From positions 10,664,001 to 10,728,000 of the forward strand of contig NC_135261.1 of the NCBI RefSeq assembly GCF_964204865.1: 64,000 nt of DNA, given 5' to 3'. This DNA is from Styela clava. Taxonomy: Eukaryota > Chordata > Ascidiacea > Stolidobranchia > Styelidae. Shown one piece after another: positions 24,406 to 39,040 of this stretch. A model generated the notes under the pieces. The model ran no database searches and was not told where the DNA came from. It worked only from the letters and a program-made list of their open reading frames with translations. Position numbers and translations under genes: made by a program. The stretch's first letter is position 1, and each line of letters opens with the position of its first letter.

Positions 24406-27054
24406 TTATATACATCTGACATATCTGAAGCATCCGTCATACTTGACAATGCGGTAGGATTTGTACGTGCTGAAATAGGATTATGTTAAACAGGAAAAAC
24501 TCTGATTCAATTCAATTACAAAACTAACTAAGACTTACCAGAATTGCTTGTAAGCAAAGCAATAAGAAGAAGACGTGGGCAACACGCATCGATAATTATA
24601 GGTGATCTTAAGTTCTCGAAGTTGCACACAGTATGTACATTTGAATCCACAAGCATAATGCTCCTTCAGATCACTGAGATGTTTCCCCCAGTCTTGTTCA
24701 ATCTTGGTCACTATGTCGGTGTGTTCTTTCTTCGTTTTCTCTTCGTAGGCGTTGTACAATTTTTGAGCTTCGTTGCCGAGTGGTTTGCCCATATAAAATT
24801 CAAGCAGTTTCAAATACTGTTCCGTTCTGAGTTGGGCAATCTAAACATTTTTGCAAGAATTATATAAATATAAATACATATTTTAAACAAAATGTCACGC
24901 TGTCAACCTTTTCCAATCTCTCTGTAATGCATTTCAGTCTTCTTTCAAACCGTTCCGATAAGCACTTTACATAGCTTTCGATCTTTGTCTTTCTGGTAGA
25001 TAGGCATGTTGCATATTGTGCAACATATTTGGCAATTCGCTCATTGAGCCTTTGCTCGTGGCAACCAATCATGTCAGTGTATGCCTTGGAAGCGCGAGAA
25101 AGGCGCTCCCCAAGCTTTTTTTCATACTCTGCAATCGCTTTTTTCTTTTGTTCGTCCAATGATTTCTGATATTCTTCTAGGGAAGTCAAGTTATCTGCTG
25201 TGATGCAATTGTTTCTGGAAATATAAAGAGCAACTGAGCCAAATGTCATCTTATGATATACTTATTCACCGTGACACTTACTGTACTAAGTAATTTGCTT
25301 TATAATACGTTATCAAACATTTGTGTCTCTCATCAACAATCTTTTTGAAAGACTCCAATGCCTTCTGATTAGTTATTTTTGCTTGCGCATACCAATCATC
25401 ATATGTTTTCTTCATGGATTCAATTATTGTCTTAGCTTTATTATCAAGGTCTTCTTTGAATTTTTGTTCGGTGATATTAACTTCATCTTAAGTGTAATAA
25501 AAACATTAAATTCAGTGAAACATAAAGACAATTGAGCAAACGTTTTAGGACTTGCACTAACCGGTTACACATTTTTTCAGCTCCTTGTATTTGATTGTCC
25601 TGTATTGAAATTTGTAGGTCAAGAAACGGAAGCAACTTCTTTGGGTAGTAATTTTGTACGTCCACCATTTCCCGATACTTCGACTATAAAGAAAAAACCA
25701 AGAGTAGAATTATATTGATATATACTATTTACCTGCCATTTATTTATAATTACCAATTGGTGTAAAATTGACTTCTGCCAAAACAGAGAGTTCCGCCGTA
25801 TGCGCACTGATAAGCGCATGCGTAGCTTTTTACAAGTTCTCCGATAGCTGCAGTTAGCTTCGCGGTGTATTCGTCCAACTGTGTTTGATATGATAAAGTT
25901 TCTTTAGTTTTGAAAGCCTCCAAAACTGCATTAACGTCTGCTCCGTTCCAATCCTCAGAACCTAAATGTAAAGTTCCATTATGAATAAAAGTATGTGCAA
26001 AATTCGAAAGAATAGAAAAAACTTACAATGGGCTCTGTATATGAGTTTTTGGAACACTTCAGATCTTTGTTTTACGATGGCTTCCATGACACATTTATAT
26101 TTTGTCTCATACTCTGTCACGCGCTTTTCGAGAGCTTTTTTGTATTCTTCTATTTTAGCTAAACGAGTGTTGAAGCATGTAACAGACCTGAAATAAGAAA
26201 GGTTCGAATTTTTTGTTCTCTTGTAAACGAACTTTTGAACTTACAGTAACACACCTCTCGACAAGTTTTTTGTGATATTCCTGCACACAAGCGAATCTTT
26301 TCTGCATGTCATCGTTATAATTTTTTTTTGCTTCTTCCAACAATGAATCTAGTTTTGTATTATAATTTTCAATAGCCTTCTTGTTGGTCTCCTTCATTTC
26401 TTCTGACTCTTCCTGCAATCCCGTAATTCTAAAAATTCACGATGTTAGTAATTTGAGTAAGAAAAGAATACGTAAGAAAGAATTGTAAGAAGAAATACAA
26501 ACTTCAAATACTGCTTTGCATATTCCTCGATAGCGTCTTCGTGCTTTGTCTTTGCCTCGGTATTTTGATTTGTTGCAGTTTCAACCCAATCCCCCTTTTT
26601 TTGTTGCATATCAAGATATATTTTATCGGCCACTTCTTTCAATTGTTTTTTAACTTCAGTTTCAAAAACGGCCACCGTCATCTCTATAATACAAAAAATC
26701 ATGCCTCAAAATGTGTGTTTCTCAAATTATTCAGAAAAACATACAATTCAGAATTACCTTCGAATCCATCCTCTGTGCATTTCTCTCCTGGATAGCTCTT
26801 CAGAACATTAGAGTAATATTTCGTTGTGAACCAAGCAGGACAGTAGTAGCTTCGGAAACTGTAGCATCCGTAATTGATTCGGTAAAATTGTCCGACATTG
26901 TAAGTAACATATCCACAATGACTCGGTTGGTATAGAGCGGCATTGGCAACCTGTAAACATTATAATTTAGGCAAAATTGATAAAAAGAAACGAAGGGCAC
27001 TATTTATCAAATACTTACGGCCAAACAGCCTAGAAGTAACAATAAAATCTTCAT
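24406..27054 (-). CDS. Secreted coiled-coil, Tyr/Cys-rich protein, copy 4 (11 exons)
   Basis: Exons: 27019-27054, 26758-26950, 26503-26683, 26255-26428, 26027-26187, 25754-25961, 25562-25683, 25309-25486, 24908-25214, 24539-24840, 24406-24469. Intron 2 is 8 bp shorter and intron 4 is 1 bp longer than in copy 1. In exon 3 the YEDW motif has become QKKGDW through a clustered multi-base change. Exon 4 has KET for KQT and reads MQKRFACVQEYHKK, adding Phe for Tyr beside the Cys. Exon 5 has RSEVFQ. The donor of exon 4 is GTGTGT. All frames and splice sites remain usable. Confidence 0.85.
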
Positions 27055-27111
27055 GATCGTCTTTATTCAGGTTGTTGAACAACGACTTGTCGAATCCCTG
27101 TTGTGCGCTTG

Positions 27112-27118
27112 TATATAT
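27112..27118 (-). promoter_or_regulatory. TATA box, gene copy 4
   Basis: TATATAT, 58 nt above the start codon. Confidence 0.55.
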
Positions 27119-29287
27119 GGGATTTCTTCCCTCTCTTCAAAATCCAAGTACCAGCTCCTTTATGTTTTAATGTTACTTTAGTGAGCTCTTATCTCGACCA
27201 CAATGATTGAAATTGTCAGAAGCGCAACAAATGTTTACCTCGAATCGCTATGCCGTAGTTATAACAGAAAGTTCAGTTTATTTCATTTAAATCTTCCATC
27301 ATTGTGCATTTAGTAAAAAGGTAATTGTTAATTAATCTTTTTATTGTGAAGTACATTATTTTTCAACTAATAAGATACCACTTCGACATAGCTATTCACT
27401 TCATCAGTACGCATTGTTTATATAAATATAACTTCAGGGTTGAAGATAGTTAGTCAATAGCTATTACATCCAATTGAACAGCATTACTAAAAAAATAGAA
27501 GTTTTTCAACAACACTTTATTTTTATTATTCACTCTTTGGTATACGCATACAATTGTTTTAACAGCAAAATGTACGACTTTTGAATCATAGATTGATTGA
27601 CGTTCTCATGCTTGACAGCGTCAATCAATCAGAAAAATTTCCTGATCATATAAGCATTAACAATGTATCTGGAATAGCCATAATGAATGAACACTGTAAT
27701 ATGAGTTATTCGGACATGGATTGTGCACACGAAGAATATTTCACTCGTTGTCAGTGGTATTGGAGTTGGGAATTATCTTTTCACCTCCAAAATGATAAAT
27801 CGGAAATTGGTGTAGAATACTCCAATTAATTTAAAAATGAATTTTATGTTCTATTTAATTGCTGGCATTTAAACATTTATATATATAACGCCAACGACAA
27901 CCTCTAAATGAAAAGATAACGATTGTATTAATATCGGGATCGACACAAAACAGGATTATACAGAACTCGACGACGTTCGTCGACAACACCAATAAAGTCG
28001 AAATATCCAGTTTCATAACGTTTCGTCATAGGTATCAAAGTCGAAAATTTTATTTCCGAATTCGGAATTCTCAAAACATTTGAATCCTACTTCAATATGA
28101 TAAAGTTGGAAAGTACTAAATATTTTTAGTGTATTTCCATCATATTCAAAGCAAAAACACAAAATGTTGAGTTATAAATTATATTTTTAATCAAGAGCTG
28201 TCATATCCGTATAAATAATATCACAAATAAACCATTTGTTTTTGACGAAGCACTTATATCCTTATGTTAGAACAAGCAGTTTATTTTGTATATTCGTATG
28301 CAAGTAAAACGTTGATGTTTCGATAGATTGATTGACGTTGTCATTCTCCGAGAATACTGAATCCCAAAAGAATATTTCAACTACTTACCTAGCATCTAGT
28401 GGACAGTTTCATATCGGGCGCCTTTAAATATATGGACTTCAAGATATTTTTTTGTAATTCGAGACAAATTTCCAAACATCATCAATATTTCCCGGATTCT
28501 CCTCATGCATAAATATTTCTATTTCTGAAAATATTCAATATGCTAATGTGCAGCTCGACTTTTGACGCGCGTCAAATATTGTTTGACAACGTCAATCAAA
28601 CAAAACATGTCATTGTTTAGATAATAGATGCTCAAAAATTGTAAGCAAAACAATGTTTGTGATTACACCCTGTAGGAAGTGGATAATTGAGAACCGAAGA
28701 TCAGCCATCATCAGAATTTGTTAAAACTCGTCAGTTGTCAAATATCATATTAATTAAAAGGCTATATCATGATATTAGTTCATGAAATGGTTTATTTTTA
28801 CTGCCTAATAACCGGTAACCAAGACTGAAACAAGCAAATTAAATTCAGAGGAAACCCTACAGACGACGATCCATCTGTTGGGGTAGCTTTGCTCGTACTG
28901 GAGAGCCTGCTGATGGGTTAGAAAATTCTCTTGGAGATTTTCCTGACTGGTAACAGTATTCGTCACCATCAATGACAAAGCGGTATCTCGAAAGTATCCT
29001 CGAAACAATTTTCAGGGGATGAATCATGATTTTGATTAAGGTGAACTTATGAAGAATAATTTGCCAATAATTAAATCATGAATTGAAATACATATTTATA
29101 ACTGAACGTATTTGCAATCGTAGAGGTAGAAATTAATAACATACATATATTCAATTTAGAAAAAAAAAGGTTATGACCAACATGTCCTCATAATATCCTG
29201 AGCATCATTTTTTTTATCGTCACTTTTCAATTCCCCAAGTTTTACGTTAACTTAAAATAACCAAATCGGTCTGACTTTAGCACATTG

Positions 29288-29293
29288 TAGGTA
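29288..29293. other. Probable transposon excision footprint TA-GG-TA
   Basis: Empty-site units read cattgTAcagtt, while here the site reads cattgTAGGTAcagtt. The extra GG plus a second TA is what remains if an element with a TA duplication and GGGG...CCCC ends leaves two terminal bases. The intact element sits at exactly this site in unit 6. Confidence 0.7.
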
Positions 29294-30974
29294 CAGTTAT
29301 ACTATCAACTGCCGAGCAGGATAATGGTGTTTAGCGCAACACCATCGTCGGCAATATATTGTGTGCGGGCATGCATCTTTCAAAAATCCCATATTTTATT
29401 TCACCAAAGACCATAATTTGATGAAAAATCCGATTTGTTAAAAAATCATCTAAATTAAGAAATGAAGACCTAAAATTGAACATTTCATATGACATTGAAT
29501 TATTTTGCACAAATCCTGGAATAACATAATATAAATATGTACGATTCATAACATGCATTAAGTGGGAAAACTGTTCTAATCATAAAATATTAAATAGCTG
29601 ATCCCACCTTTGGGGGTAGCCCACAGAATTTCTCTATTATTTCTCCTTTTTTTTAAGGGCTGATCCAAAGATGTCTAACTTGATTATCCGTTCATGTTGT
29701 AGTTTACAGGTGGCAAGAGTTATAGCTTGCATATTCTAAAATCGTTTAAATCTTCTAAACCATTTCATGATTTTTTTACACGAAGTAACAACAAACCATG
29801 ACTGGGAAAGTCTGCGAATCAAAGCTCCGGAAGGGTGAAATTGAGGGAAGGGTACGAGCAGGATATATGTGACTTGTGGGAAGGTATAGGATTCTGTATG
29901 GATTCAATACTGTTACCGACAACAACAGATACCGTAGTTGATGTAGAACGGATCCACCGATTCACCGAACGGATTCGGACAGGCCGAACGGATTCACCGA
30001 TTTTCACAACGAGTAATGCAAGATCAGACTCTCAACATTCATTTATTTTTATTTTTTCCTGCCTGCTTTCACTTTTATGGTTGAACTTGAATGTCCAGGA
30101 AGAATAACTTATTATATTGATAACTGATAATAATACGTCTTTTGGCTTAAATATATTATTTAATTACCTCATTAATTAATTACCTTTTCTTTAATGTACT
30201 TTATTTCAGCTATCTGAGAATCACTCTACAATACATGAACTAACAACCTCTATTGACTTGAATAAAATACACGAAGTCAATACATCTTGCTATATGAAAT
30301 CCTATTTCATAAATATATATACCAAATAAGGCAAATAGGCTATGATAGATGCTTACCTGTCCTTTCACCCCAATCAATTCATTTATATATTTTACCATAT
30401 TTCCATGCATATTTTGAGGTTGTTTTTTCGAGTTGCGCCTAAAAGTGGTTTGCGTGTTTAAAACTATAATTTTACATGACATTTAACGGTATTAATTCCG
30501 AATGTCAACCCAGGTAGATCCAAATTTTAACTTCGTTCCATGACTCCAATATTAGGAAATCGTTGCGTCTTCAAAAAGTTTGGGTTACTACTGTTTGACG
30601 AATAAAGTTGAATAAAATCCAGAAAAACACATTTAGTGTTACAACAACGTACAATGTTTTTGAAATTTGTTCCGGAGAATACAAGCAAACGAACAGTAAC
30701 CCCAACACCTGTTTTGCATAGTCGTTCCCGAAGTTGGCGATTAATCATCAGTGGCTTTAAAAAACTATAATGACGTCATATTGAATATAACGCATTGAGC
30801 CAAATAAAAAAATAACGTTGTACTTAAGTTTTCAATTTGTAAACTGAATTTATTAAGATCGGATGCCCTTGATTCTTCTGATTATATTCTTCAAGTTTTT
30901 GTTACTCTAAGTTTAGGTAATGTTTCCTAATTATCAATAAAATACCAGTCTTTCGAAACAGGAATGTACTAGAG

Positions 30975-31818
30975 CAGGGGTCAGCCTACGGCCCGCGGGC
31001 CAGATCCTGTCCGCGGAGTAAAATAATCCAGCACGCGATTCTTTACTGAATTATAGAAATCGGCTGTTTTGATGATTATATTCTTTACGTAACAGATTTT
31101 ATTTTAAGTCACGTGTAGACTAATTTATACTATAACCTAACAAGTAAATAAGTAGGCTACTCGTTTATTAATTATAATTAGACAAATGGCAACAAACCGC
31201 AGACTAGTTTATGCTAAGTGCAAAGGGTTCAATGGCGCAGAAAATATTTAAATGAATTTTATTGAGATGAAGAAATAAATTTATATTCCTTTTTAAGAAA
31301 TGTATCTTTGCTTGATTTTTATAAAAAAGTATCTTCTTGAAAGAAAACCTTACCCCAATTTGAGTGACAAATCATGCGAATAACTTTCTATCGATGTTTG
31401 GAAGTACATATGTACGCGAACAATTATTTCAGAAAACGAACATTACAAAGAACAAGCTGAGAATTCGGATTAGTGAAGCCCATTTATAAAATGTTTTTAT
31501 CTTGGCTTCATTCAGTGTCCCATTCAGAAAACGTTTCCCATTCAGTGACGTTGAAAACGTATTAAGCGGGTTGCAACAAAAAGTGTCACATTAAATGTCA
31601 TTTGTAATTTTTCTTCTCAAGTAAAACGATTAAGTTGAGTTCACGAGTTGTCGCAGTCTTCGCACGCTGCTTAAATCCTAAAATGTCAACATCTGATCTG
31701 ATCAAAAAATTGCGATTAATCGGCCATACCTTCGGTTTTTAACTTTCTAAAAATATGTGACACCCAACAAGACTCGCAACCTTTAGTTTTGGTCCGCGAG
31801 CGACAAAAGGTTGCCGAC
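30975..31818. mobile_element. hAT-like terminal-repeat remnant, unit 4
   Basis: Left end CAGGGGTCAGCCTACGG, right end GGTTGCCGAC. Of the ATCCTGTC sequence type. No ORF. Confidence 0.55.
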
Positions 31819-32371
31819 ATCATAAAGTTTTCTTATATGGTGCACAAATATCACCAGTATGTTATTAAGATATACTAATTGTGGAATTTGGCAATAATAT
31901 GATTGTCCTGAGACATTCTTTTTAATATAATTCCATTTCTCATTCAACATTTGTCATTTCTGAACCTAACAATTTGACCTGTATTTCCCATTTTGATTTC
32001 TTGTGCATCGCTCAGAGTTTCATCTCAAGTTATCAATTTTTAGAAGTACAATTTCAATGAGAAGTTTGAAAGTATCGGTTGTGCTATAATAGGGATTTGG
32101 GAAATGAATTTTCGGCACAACAGCTTTTTCTACTATTTGGACCCTGGCGTTACCGGGTCGCAAATAAAGGAGGTTACAAGGAGTATGAAGCATGCATGTT
32201 GAAAAATAAAGCGCCTTGTGCTTTGCGAAGTATGTAACTGATGTTATTGCGTGATACAATTTTACATGTAAATGTATAGAAATAGTGTTCAATCCACACG
32301 TACTTTCAAATCCCGGTCACCAAAGATGCCTCTAACCACATTATAACACTTCTATTTGCATTTGCTTAGAA

Positions 32372-32377
32372 TTTATT
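32372..32377 (-). terminator. AATAAA poly(A) signal, gene copy 5
   Basis: First canonical signal after the stop codon at 32483-32485. Confidence 0.65.
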
Positions 32378-32482
32378 GTCAATATCAGCAGATGGCAAAG
32401 GCAATTGGCATAAATTCATCAGCCTAATCTAAAACTAAGATATTTCCATGGTCGTTTGTCGTTCGGTTGATGTCGGCGGTGT

Positions 32483-35131
32483 TTATATACATCTGACATA
32501 TCTGAAGCATCCGTCATACTTGACAATGCGGTAGGATTTGTACGTGCTGAAATAGGATTATGTTAAACAGGAAAAACTCTGATTCAATTCAATTACAAAA
32601 CTAACTAAGACTTACCAGAATTGCTTGTAAGCAAAGCAATAAGAAGAAGACGTGGGCAACACGCATCGATAATTATAGGTGATCTTAAGTTCTCGAAGTT
32701 GCACACAGTATGTACATTTGAATCCACAAGCATAATGCTCCTTCAGATCACTGAGATGTTTCCCCCAGTCTTGTTCAATCTTGGTCACTATGTCGGTGTG
32801 TTCTTTCTTCGTTTTCTCTTCGTAGGCGTTGTACAATTTTTGAGCTTCGTTGCCGAGTGGTTTGCCCATATAAAATTCAAGCAGTTTCAAATACTGTTCC
32901 GTTCTGAGTTGGGCAATCTAAACATTTTTGCAAGAATTATATAAATATAAATACATATTTTAAACAAAATGTCACGCTGTCAACCTTTTCCAATCTCTCT
33001 GTAATGCATTTCAGTCTTCTTTCAAACCGTTCCGATAAGCACTTTACATAGCTTTCGATCTTTGTCTTTCTGGTAGATAGGCATGTTGCATATTGTGCAA
33101 CATATTTGGCAATTCGCTCATTGAGCCTTTGCTCGTGGCAACCAATCATGTCAGTGTATGCCTTGGAAGCGCGAGAAAGGCGCTCCCCAAGCTTTTTTTC
33201 ATACTCTGCAATCGCTTTTTTCTTTTGTTCGTCCAATGATTTCTGATATTCTTCTAGGGAAGTCAAGTTATCTGCTGTGATGCAATTGTTTCTGGAAATA
33301 TAAAGAGCAACTGAGCCAAATGACATCTTATGATATACTTATTCACCGTGACACTTACTGTACTAAGTAATTTGCTTTATAATACGTTATCAAACATTTG
33401 TGTCTCTCATCAACAATCTTTTTGAAAGACTCCAATGCCTTCTGATTAGTTATTTTTGCTTGCGCATACCAATCATCATATGTTTTCTTCATGGATTCAA
33501 TTATTGTCTTAGCTTTATTATCAAGGTCTTCTTTGAATTTTTGTTCGGTGATATTAACTTCATCTTAAGTGTAATAAAAACATTAAATTCAGTGAAACAT
33601 AAAGACAATTGAGCAAACGTTTTAGGACTTGCACTAACCGGTTACACATTTTTTCAGCTCCTTGTATTTGATTGTCCTGTATTGAAATTTGTAGGTCAAG
33701 AAACGGAAGCAACTTCTTTGGGTAGTAATTTTGTACGTCCACCATTTCCCGATACTTCGACTATAAAGAAAAAACCAAGAGTAGAATTATATTGATATAT
33801 ACTATTTACCTGCCATTTATTTATAATTACCAATTGGTGTAAAATTGACTTCTGCCAAAACAGAGAGTTCCGCCGTATGCGCACTGATAAGCGCATGCGT
33901 AGCTTTTTACAAGTTCTCCGATAGCTGCAGTTAGCTTCGCGGTGTATTCGTCCAACTGTGTTTGATATGATAAAGTTTCTTTAGTTTTGAAAGCCTCCAA
34001 AACTGCATTAACGTCTGCTCCGTTCCAATCCTCAGAACCTAAATGTAAAGTTCCATTATGAATAAAAGTATGTGCAAAATTCGAAAGAATAGAAAAAACT
34101 TACAATGGGCTCTGTATATGAGTTTTTGGAACACTTCAGATCTTTGTTTTACGATGGCTTCCATGACACATTTATATTTTGTCTCATACTCTGTCACGCG
34201 CTTTTCGAGAGCTTTTTTGTATTCTTCTATTTTAGCTAAACGAGTGTTGAAGCATGTAACAGACCTGAAATAAGAAAGGTTCGAATTTTTTGTTCTCTTG
34301 TAAACGAACTTTTGAACTTACAGTAACACACCTCTCGACAAGTTTTTTGTGATATTCCTGCACACAAGCGAATCTTTTCTGCATGTCATCGTTATAATTT
34401 TTTTTTGCTTCTTCCAACAATGAATCTAGTTTTGTATTATAATTTTCAATAGCCTTCTTGTTGGTCTCCTTCATTTCTTCTGACTCTTCCTGCAATCCCG
34501 TAATTCTAAAAATTCACGATGTTAGTAATTTGAGTAAGAAAAGAATACGTAAGAAAGAATTGTAAGAAGAAATACAAACTTCAAATACTGCTTTGCATAT
34601 TCCTCGATAGCGTCTTCGTGCTTTGTCTTTGCCTCGGTATTTTGATTTGTTGCAGTTTCAACCCAATCCCCCTTTTTTTGTTGCATATCAAGATATATTT
34701 TATCGGCCACTTCTTTTAATTGTTTTTCAACTTCAGTTTCAAAAACGGCCACCGTCATCTCTATAATACAAAAAATCATGCCTCAAAATGTGTGTTTCTC
34801 AAATTATTCAGAAAAACATACAATTCAGAATTACCTTCGAATCCATCCTCTGTGCATTTCTCTCCTGGATAGCTCTTCAGAACATTAGAGTAATATTTCG
34901 TTGTGAACCAAGCAGGACAGTAGTAGCTTCGGAAACTGTAGCATCCGTAATTGATTCGGTAAAATTGTCCGACATTGTAAGTAACATATCCACAATGACT
35001 CGGTTGGTATAGAGCGGCATTGGCAACCTGTAAACATTATAATTTAGGCAAAATTGATAAAAAGAAACGAAGGGCACTATTTATCAAATACTTACGGCCA
35101 AACAGCCTAGAAGTAACAATAAAATCTTCAT
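32483..35131 (-). CDS. Secreted coiled-coil, Tyr/Cys-rich protein, copy 5 (11 exons)
   Basis: Exons: 35096-35131, 34835-35027, 34580-34760, 34332-34505, 34104-34264, 33831-34038, 33639-33760, 33386-33563, 32985-33291, 32616-32917, 32483-32546. Intron 2 has the 8-bp deletion seen in copies 4, 6 and 7. Exon 3 differs from copy 4 by Lys to Glu (EVEKQLKEV), and GDW replaces the EDW motif of copies 1-3. Exons 5-8 and 10 match copy 4 as far as I compared. Frames and splice sites are intact. Confidence 0.85.
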
Positions 35132-35188
35132 GATCGTCTTTATTCAGGTTGTTGAACAACGACTTGTCGAATCCCTGTTGTGCGCTTG

Positions 35189-35195
35189 TATATAT
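35189..35195 (-). promoter_or_regulatory. TATA box, gene copy 5
   Basis: TATATAT, 58 nt above the start codon. The next bases are GGAATT rather than GGGATT. Confidence 0.55.
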
Positions 35196-37362
35196 GGAAT
35201 TTCTTCCCTCTCTTCAAAATCCAAGTACCAGCTCCTTTATGTTTTAATGTTACTTTAGTGAGCTCTTATCTCGACCACAATGATTGAAATTGTCAGAAGC
35301 GCAACAAATGTTTACCTCGAATCGCTATGCCGTAGGTATAACAGAAAGTTCAGTTTATTTCATTTAAATCTTCCATCATTGTGCATTTAGTAAAAAGGTA
35401 ATTGTTAATTAATCTTTTTATTGTGAAGTACATTATTTTTCAACTAATAAGATACCACTTCGACATAGCTATTCACTTCATCAGTACGCATTGTTTATAT
35501 AAATATAACTTCAGGGTTGAAGATAGTTAGTCAATAGCTATTACATCCAATTGAACAGCATTACTAAAAAAATAAAAGTTTTTCAACAACACTTTATTTT
35601 TATTATTCACTCTTTGGTATACGCATACAATTGTTTTAACAGCAAAATGTACGACTTTTGAATCATAGATTGATTGACGTTCTCATGCTTGACAGCGTCA
35701 ATCAATCAGAAAAATTTCCTGATCATATAAGCATTAACAATGTATCTGGAATAGCCATAATGAATGAACACTGTAATATGAGTTATTCGGACATGGATTG
35801 TGCACACGAAGAATATTTCACTCGTTGTCAGTGGTATTGGAGTTGGGAATTATCTTTTCACCTCCAAAATGATAAATCGGAAATTGGTATAGAATACTCC
35901 AATTAATTTAAAAATGAATTTTATGTTCTGTTTAATTGCTGGCATTTAAACATATATATATCTAAGGCCAACGACAACCTCTAAATGAAAAGATAACGAT
36001 TGTATTAATATCGGGATCGACACAAAACAGGATTATACAGAACTCGACGACGTTCGTCGACAACACCAATAAAGTCGAAATATCCAGTTTCATAACGTTT
36101 CGTCATAGGTCTCAAAGTCGAAAATTTTATTTCCGAATTCGGAATTCTCAAAACATTTGAATCCTACTTCAATATGATAAAGTTGGAAAGTACTAAATAT
36201 TTTTAGTGTATTTCCATCATATTCAAAGCAAAAACACAAAATGTTGAGTTATAAATTATATTTTTAATCAAGAGCTGTCATATCCGTATAAATAATATCA
36301 CAAATAAACCATTTGTTTTTGACGAAGCACTTATATCCTTATGTTAGAACAAGCAGTTTATTTTGAATATTCGTATGCAAGTAAAACGTTGATGTTTCGA
36401 TAGATTGATTGACGTTGTCATTCTCCGAGAATACTGAATCCCAAAAGAATATTTCAACTACTTACCTAGCATCTAGTGGACAGTTTCATATCGGGCGCCT
36501 TTAAATATATGGACTTCAAGATATTTTTTTGTAATTCGAGACAAATTTCCAAACATCATCAATATTTCCCGGATTCTCCTCATGCATAAATATTTCTATT
36601 TCTGAAAATTTCAATATGCTAATGTGCAGCTCGACTTTTGACGCGCGTCAAATATTGTTTGACAACGTCAATCAAACAAAACATGTCATTGTTTAGATAA
36701 TAGATGCTCAAAAATTGTAAGCAAAACAATGTTTGTGATTACACCCTGTAGGAAGTGGATAATTGAGAACCGAAGATCAGCCATCATCAGAATTTGTTAA
36801 AACTCGTCAGTTGTCAAATATCATATTAATTAAAAGGCTATATCATGATATTAGTTCATGAAATGGTTTATTTTTACTGCCTAATAACCGGTAACCAAGA
36901 CTGAAACAAGCAAATTAAATTCAGAGGAAACCCTACAGACGACGATCAATCTGTTGGGGTAGCTTTGCTCGTACTGGAGAGCCTGCTGATGGGTTAGAAA
37001 ACTCTCTTGGAGATTTTCCTGACTGGTAACAGTATTCGTCACCATCAATGACAAAGCGGTATCTCGAAAGTATCCTCGAAACAATTTTCAGGGGATGAAT
37101 CATGATTTTGATTAAGGTGAACTTATGATGAATAATTTGCCAATAATTAAATCATGAATTGAAATACATATTTATAACTGAACGTATTTGCAATCGTAGA
37201 GGTAGAAATTAATAACATACATATATTCAATTTAGAAAAAAAAAGGTTATGACCAACATGTCCTCATAATATCCTGAGCATCATTTTTTTATCGTCACTT
37301 TTCAATTCCCCAAGTTTTACGTTAACTTAAAATAACCAAATCGGTCTGACTTTAGCACATTG

Positions 37363-37369
37363 TAGGCTA
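37363..37369. other. Probable transposon excision footprint TA-GGC-TA
   Basis: This site reads cattgTAGGCTAcagtt against the empty site cattgTAcagtt. GG could come from the left end and C from the right end of the element kept in unit 6. It differs from the unit 4 footprint, so the two would be separate excisions. Confidence 0.7.
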
Positions 37370-39040
37370 CAGTTATACTATCAACTGCCGAGCAGGATAA
37401 TGGTGTTTAGCACAACACCATCGTCGGCAATATATTGTGTGCAGGCATGCATCTTTCAAAAATCCCATATTTTATTTCACCAAAGACCAAAATTTGATGA
37501 AAAATCCGATTTGTTAAAAAATCATCTAAATTAAGAAATGAAGACCTAAAATTGAACATTTCATATGACATTGAATTATTTTGCACAAATCCTGGAATAA
37601 CATAATATAAATATGTACGATTCATAACATGCATTAAGTGGGAAAACTGTTCTAATCATAAAATATTAAATAGCTGATCCCACCTTTGGGGGTAGCCCAC
37701 AGAATTTCTCTATTATTTCTCCTTTTTTTAAGGGCTGATCCAAAGATGTCTAACTTGATTATCCGTTCATGTTGTAGTTTACAGGTGGCAAGAGTTATAG
37801 CTTGCATATTCTAAAATCGTTTAAATCTTCTAAACCATTTCATGATTTTTTTACACGAAGTAACAACAAACCATGACTGGGAAAGTCTGCGAATCAAAGC
37901 TCCGGAAGGGTGAAATTGAGGGAAGGGTACGAGCAGGATATATGTGACTTGTGGGAAGGTATAGGATTCTGTATGGATTCAATACTGTTACCGACAACAA
38001 CAGATACCGTAGTTGATGTAGAACGGATCCACCGATTCACCGAACGGATTCGGATAGGCCGAACGGATTCACCGATTTTCACAACGAGTAATGCAAGATC
38101 AGACTCTCAACATTCATTTATTTTTATTTTTTCCTGCCTGCTTTCACTTTTATGGTTGAACTTGAATGTCCAGGAAGAATAACTTATTATATTGATAACT
38201 GATAATAATACGTCTTTTGGCTTAAATATATTATTTAATTACCTCATTAATTAATTACCTTTTCTTTAATGTACTTTATTTCAGCTATCTGAGAATCACT
38301 CTACAATACATGAACTAACAACCTCTATTGACTTGAATAAAATACACGCAGTCAATACATCTTGCTATATGAAATCCTATTTCATAAATATATATACCAA
38401 ATAGGCTATGATGGATGCTTACCTGCCCTTTCACCCCAATTAATTCATTTATATATTTTACCATATTTCCATGCATATTTTGAGGTTGTTTTTTCGAGTT
38501 GCGCCTAAAAGTGGTTTGCGTGTTTAAAACTATAATTTCACATGACATTTAACGGTATTAATTCCGAATGTCAACCCAGGTAGATCCAAATTTTAACTTC
38601 GTTTCATGACTCCAATATTAGGAAATCGTTGCGTCTTCAAAAAGTTTGGGTTACTACTGTTTGACGAATAAAGTTGAATAAAATCCAGAAAAACACATTT
38701 AGTGTTACAACAACGTACAATGTTTTTGAAATTTGTTCCGGAGAATACAAGCAAACGAACAGTAACCCCAACACCTGTTTTGCATAGTCGTTCCCGAAGT
38801 TGGCAATTAATCATCAGTGGCTTTAAAAAACTATAATGACGTCATATTGGATATAACGCATTGAGCCAAATAAAAAAATAACGTTGTACTTAAGTTTTCA
38901 ATTTGTAAACTGAATTTATTAAGATCGGATGCCCTTGATTCTTCTGATTATATTCTCCAAGTTTTTGTTACTCTAAGTTTAGGTAATGTTTCCTAATTAT
39001 CAATAAAATACCAGTCTTTCGAAACAGGAATGTACTAGAG

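Larger units (their letters stand above)
24125..32201. repeat. Array unit 4
   Basis: The gene is at 24406-27054 and the spacer at 27055-32201. It belongs with units 5-7 by an 8-bp intron 2 deletion, the clustered exon 3 change and shared exon 4 substitutions. At the pogo-like insertion site it carries TA-GG-TA. Its hAT-like segment is of the ATCCTGTC type shared with units 1, 5 and 6. No supportable gene lies in the spacer. Confidence 0.93.
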
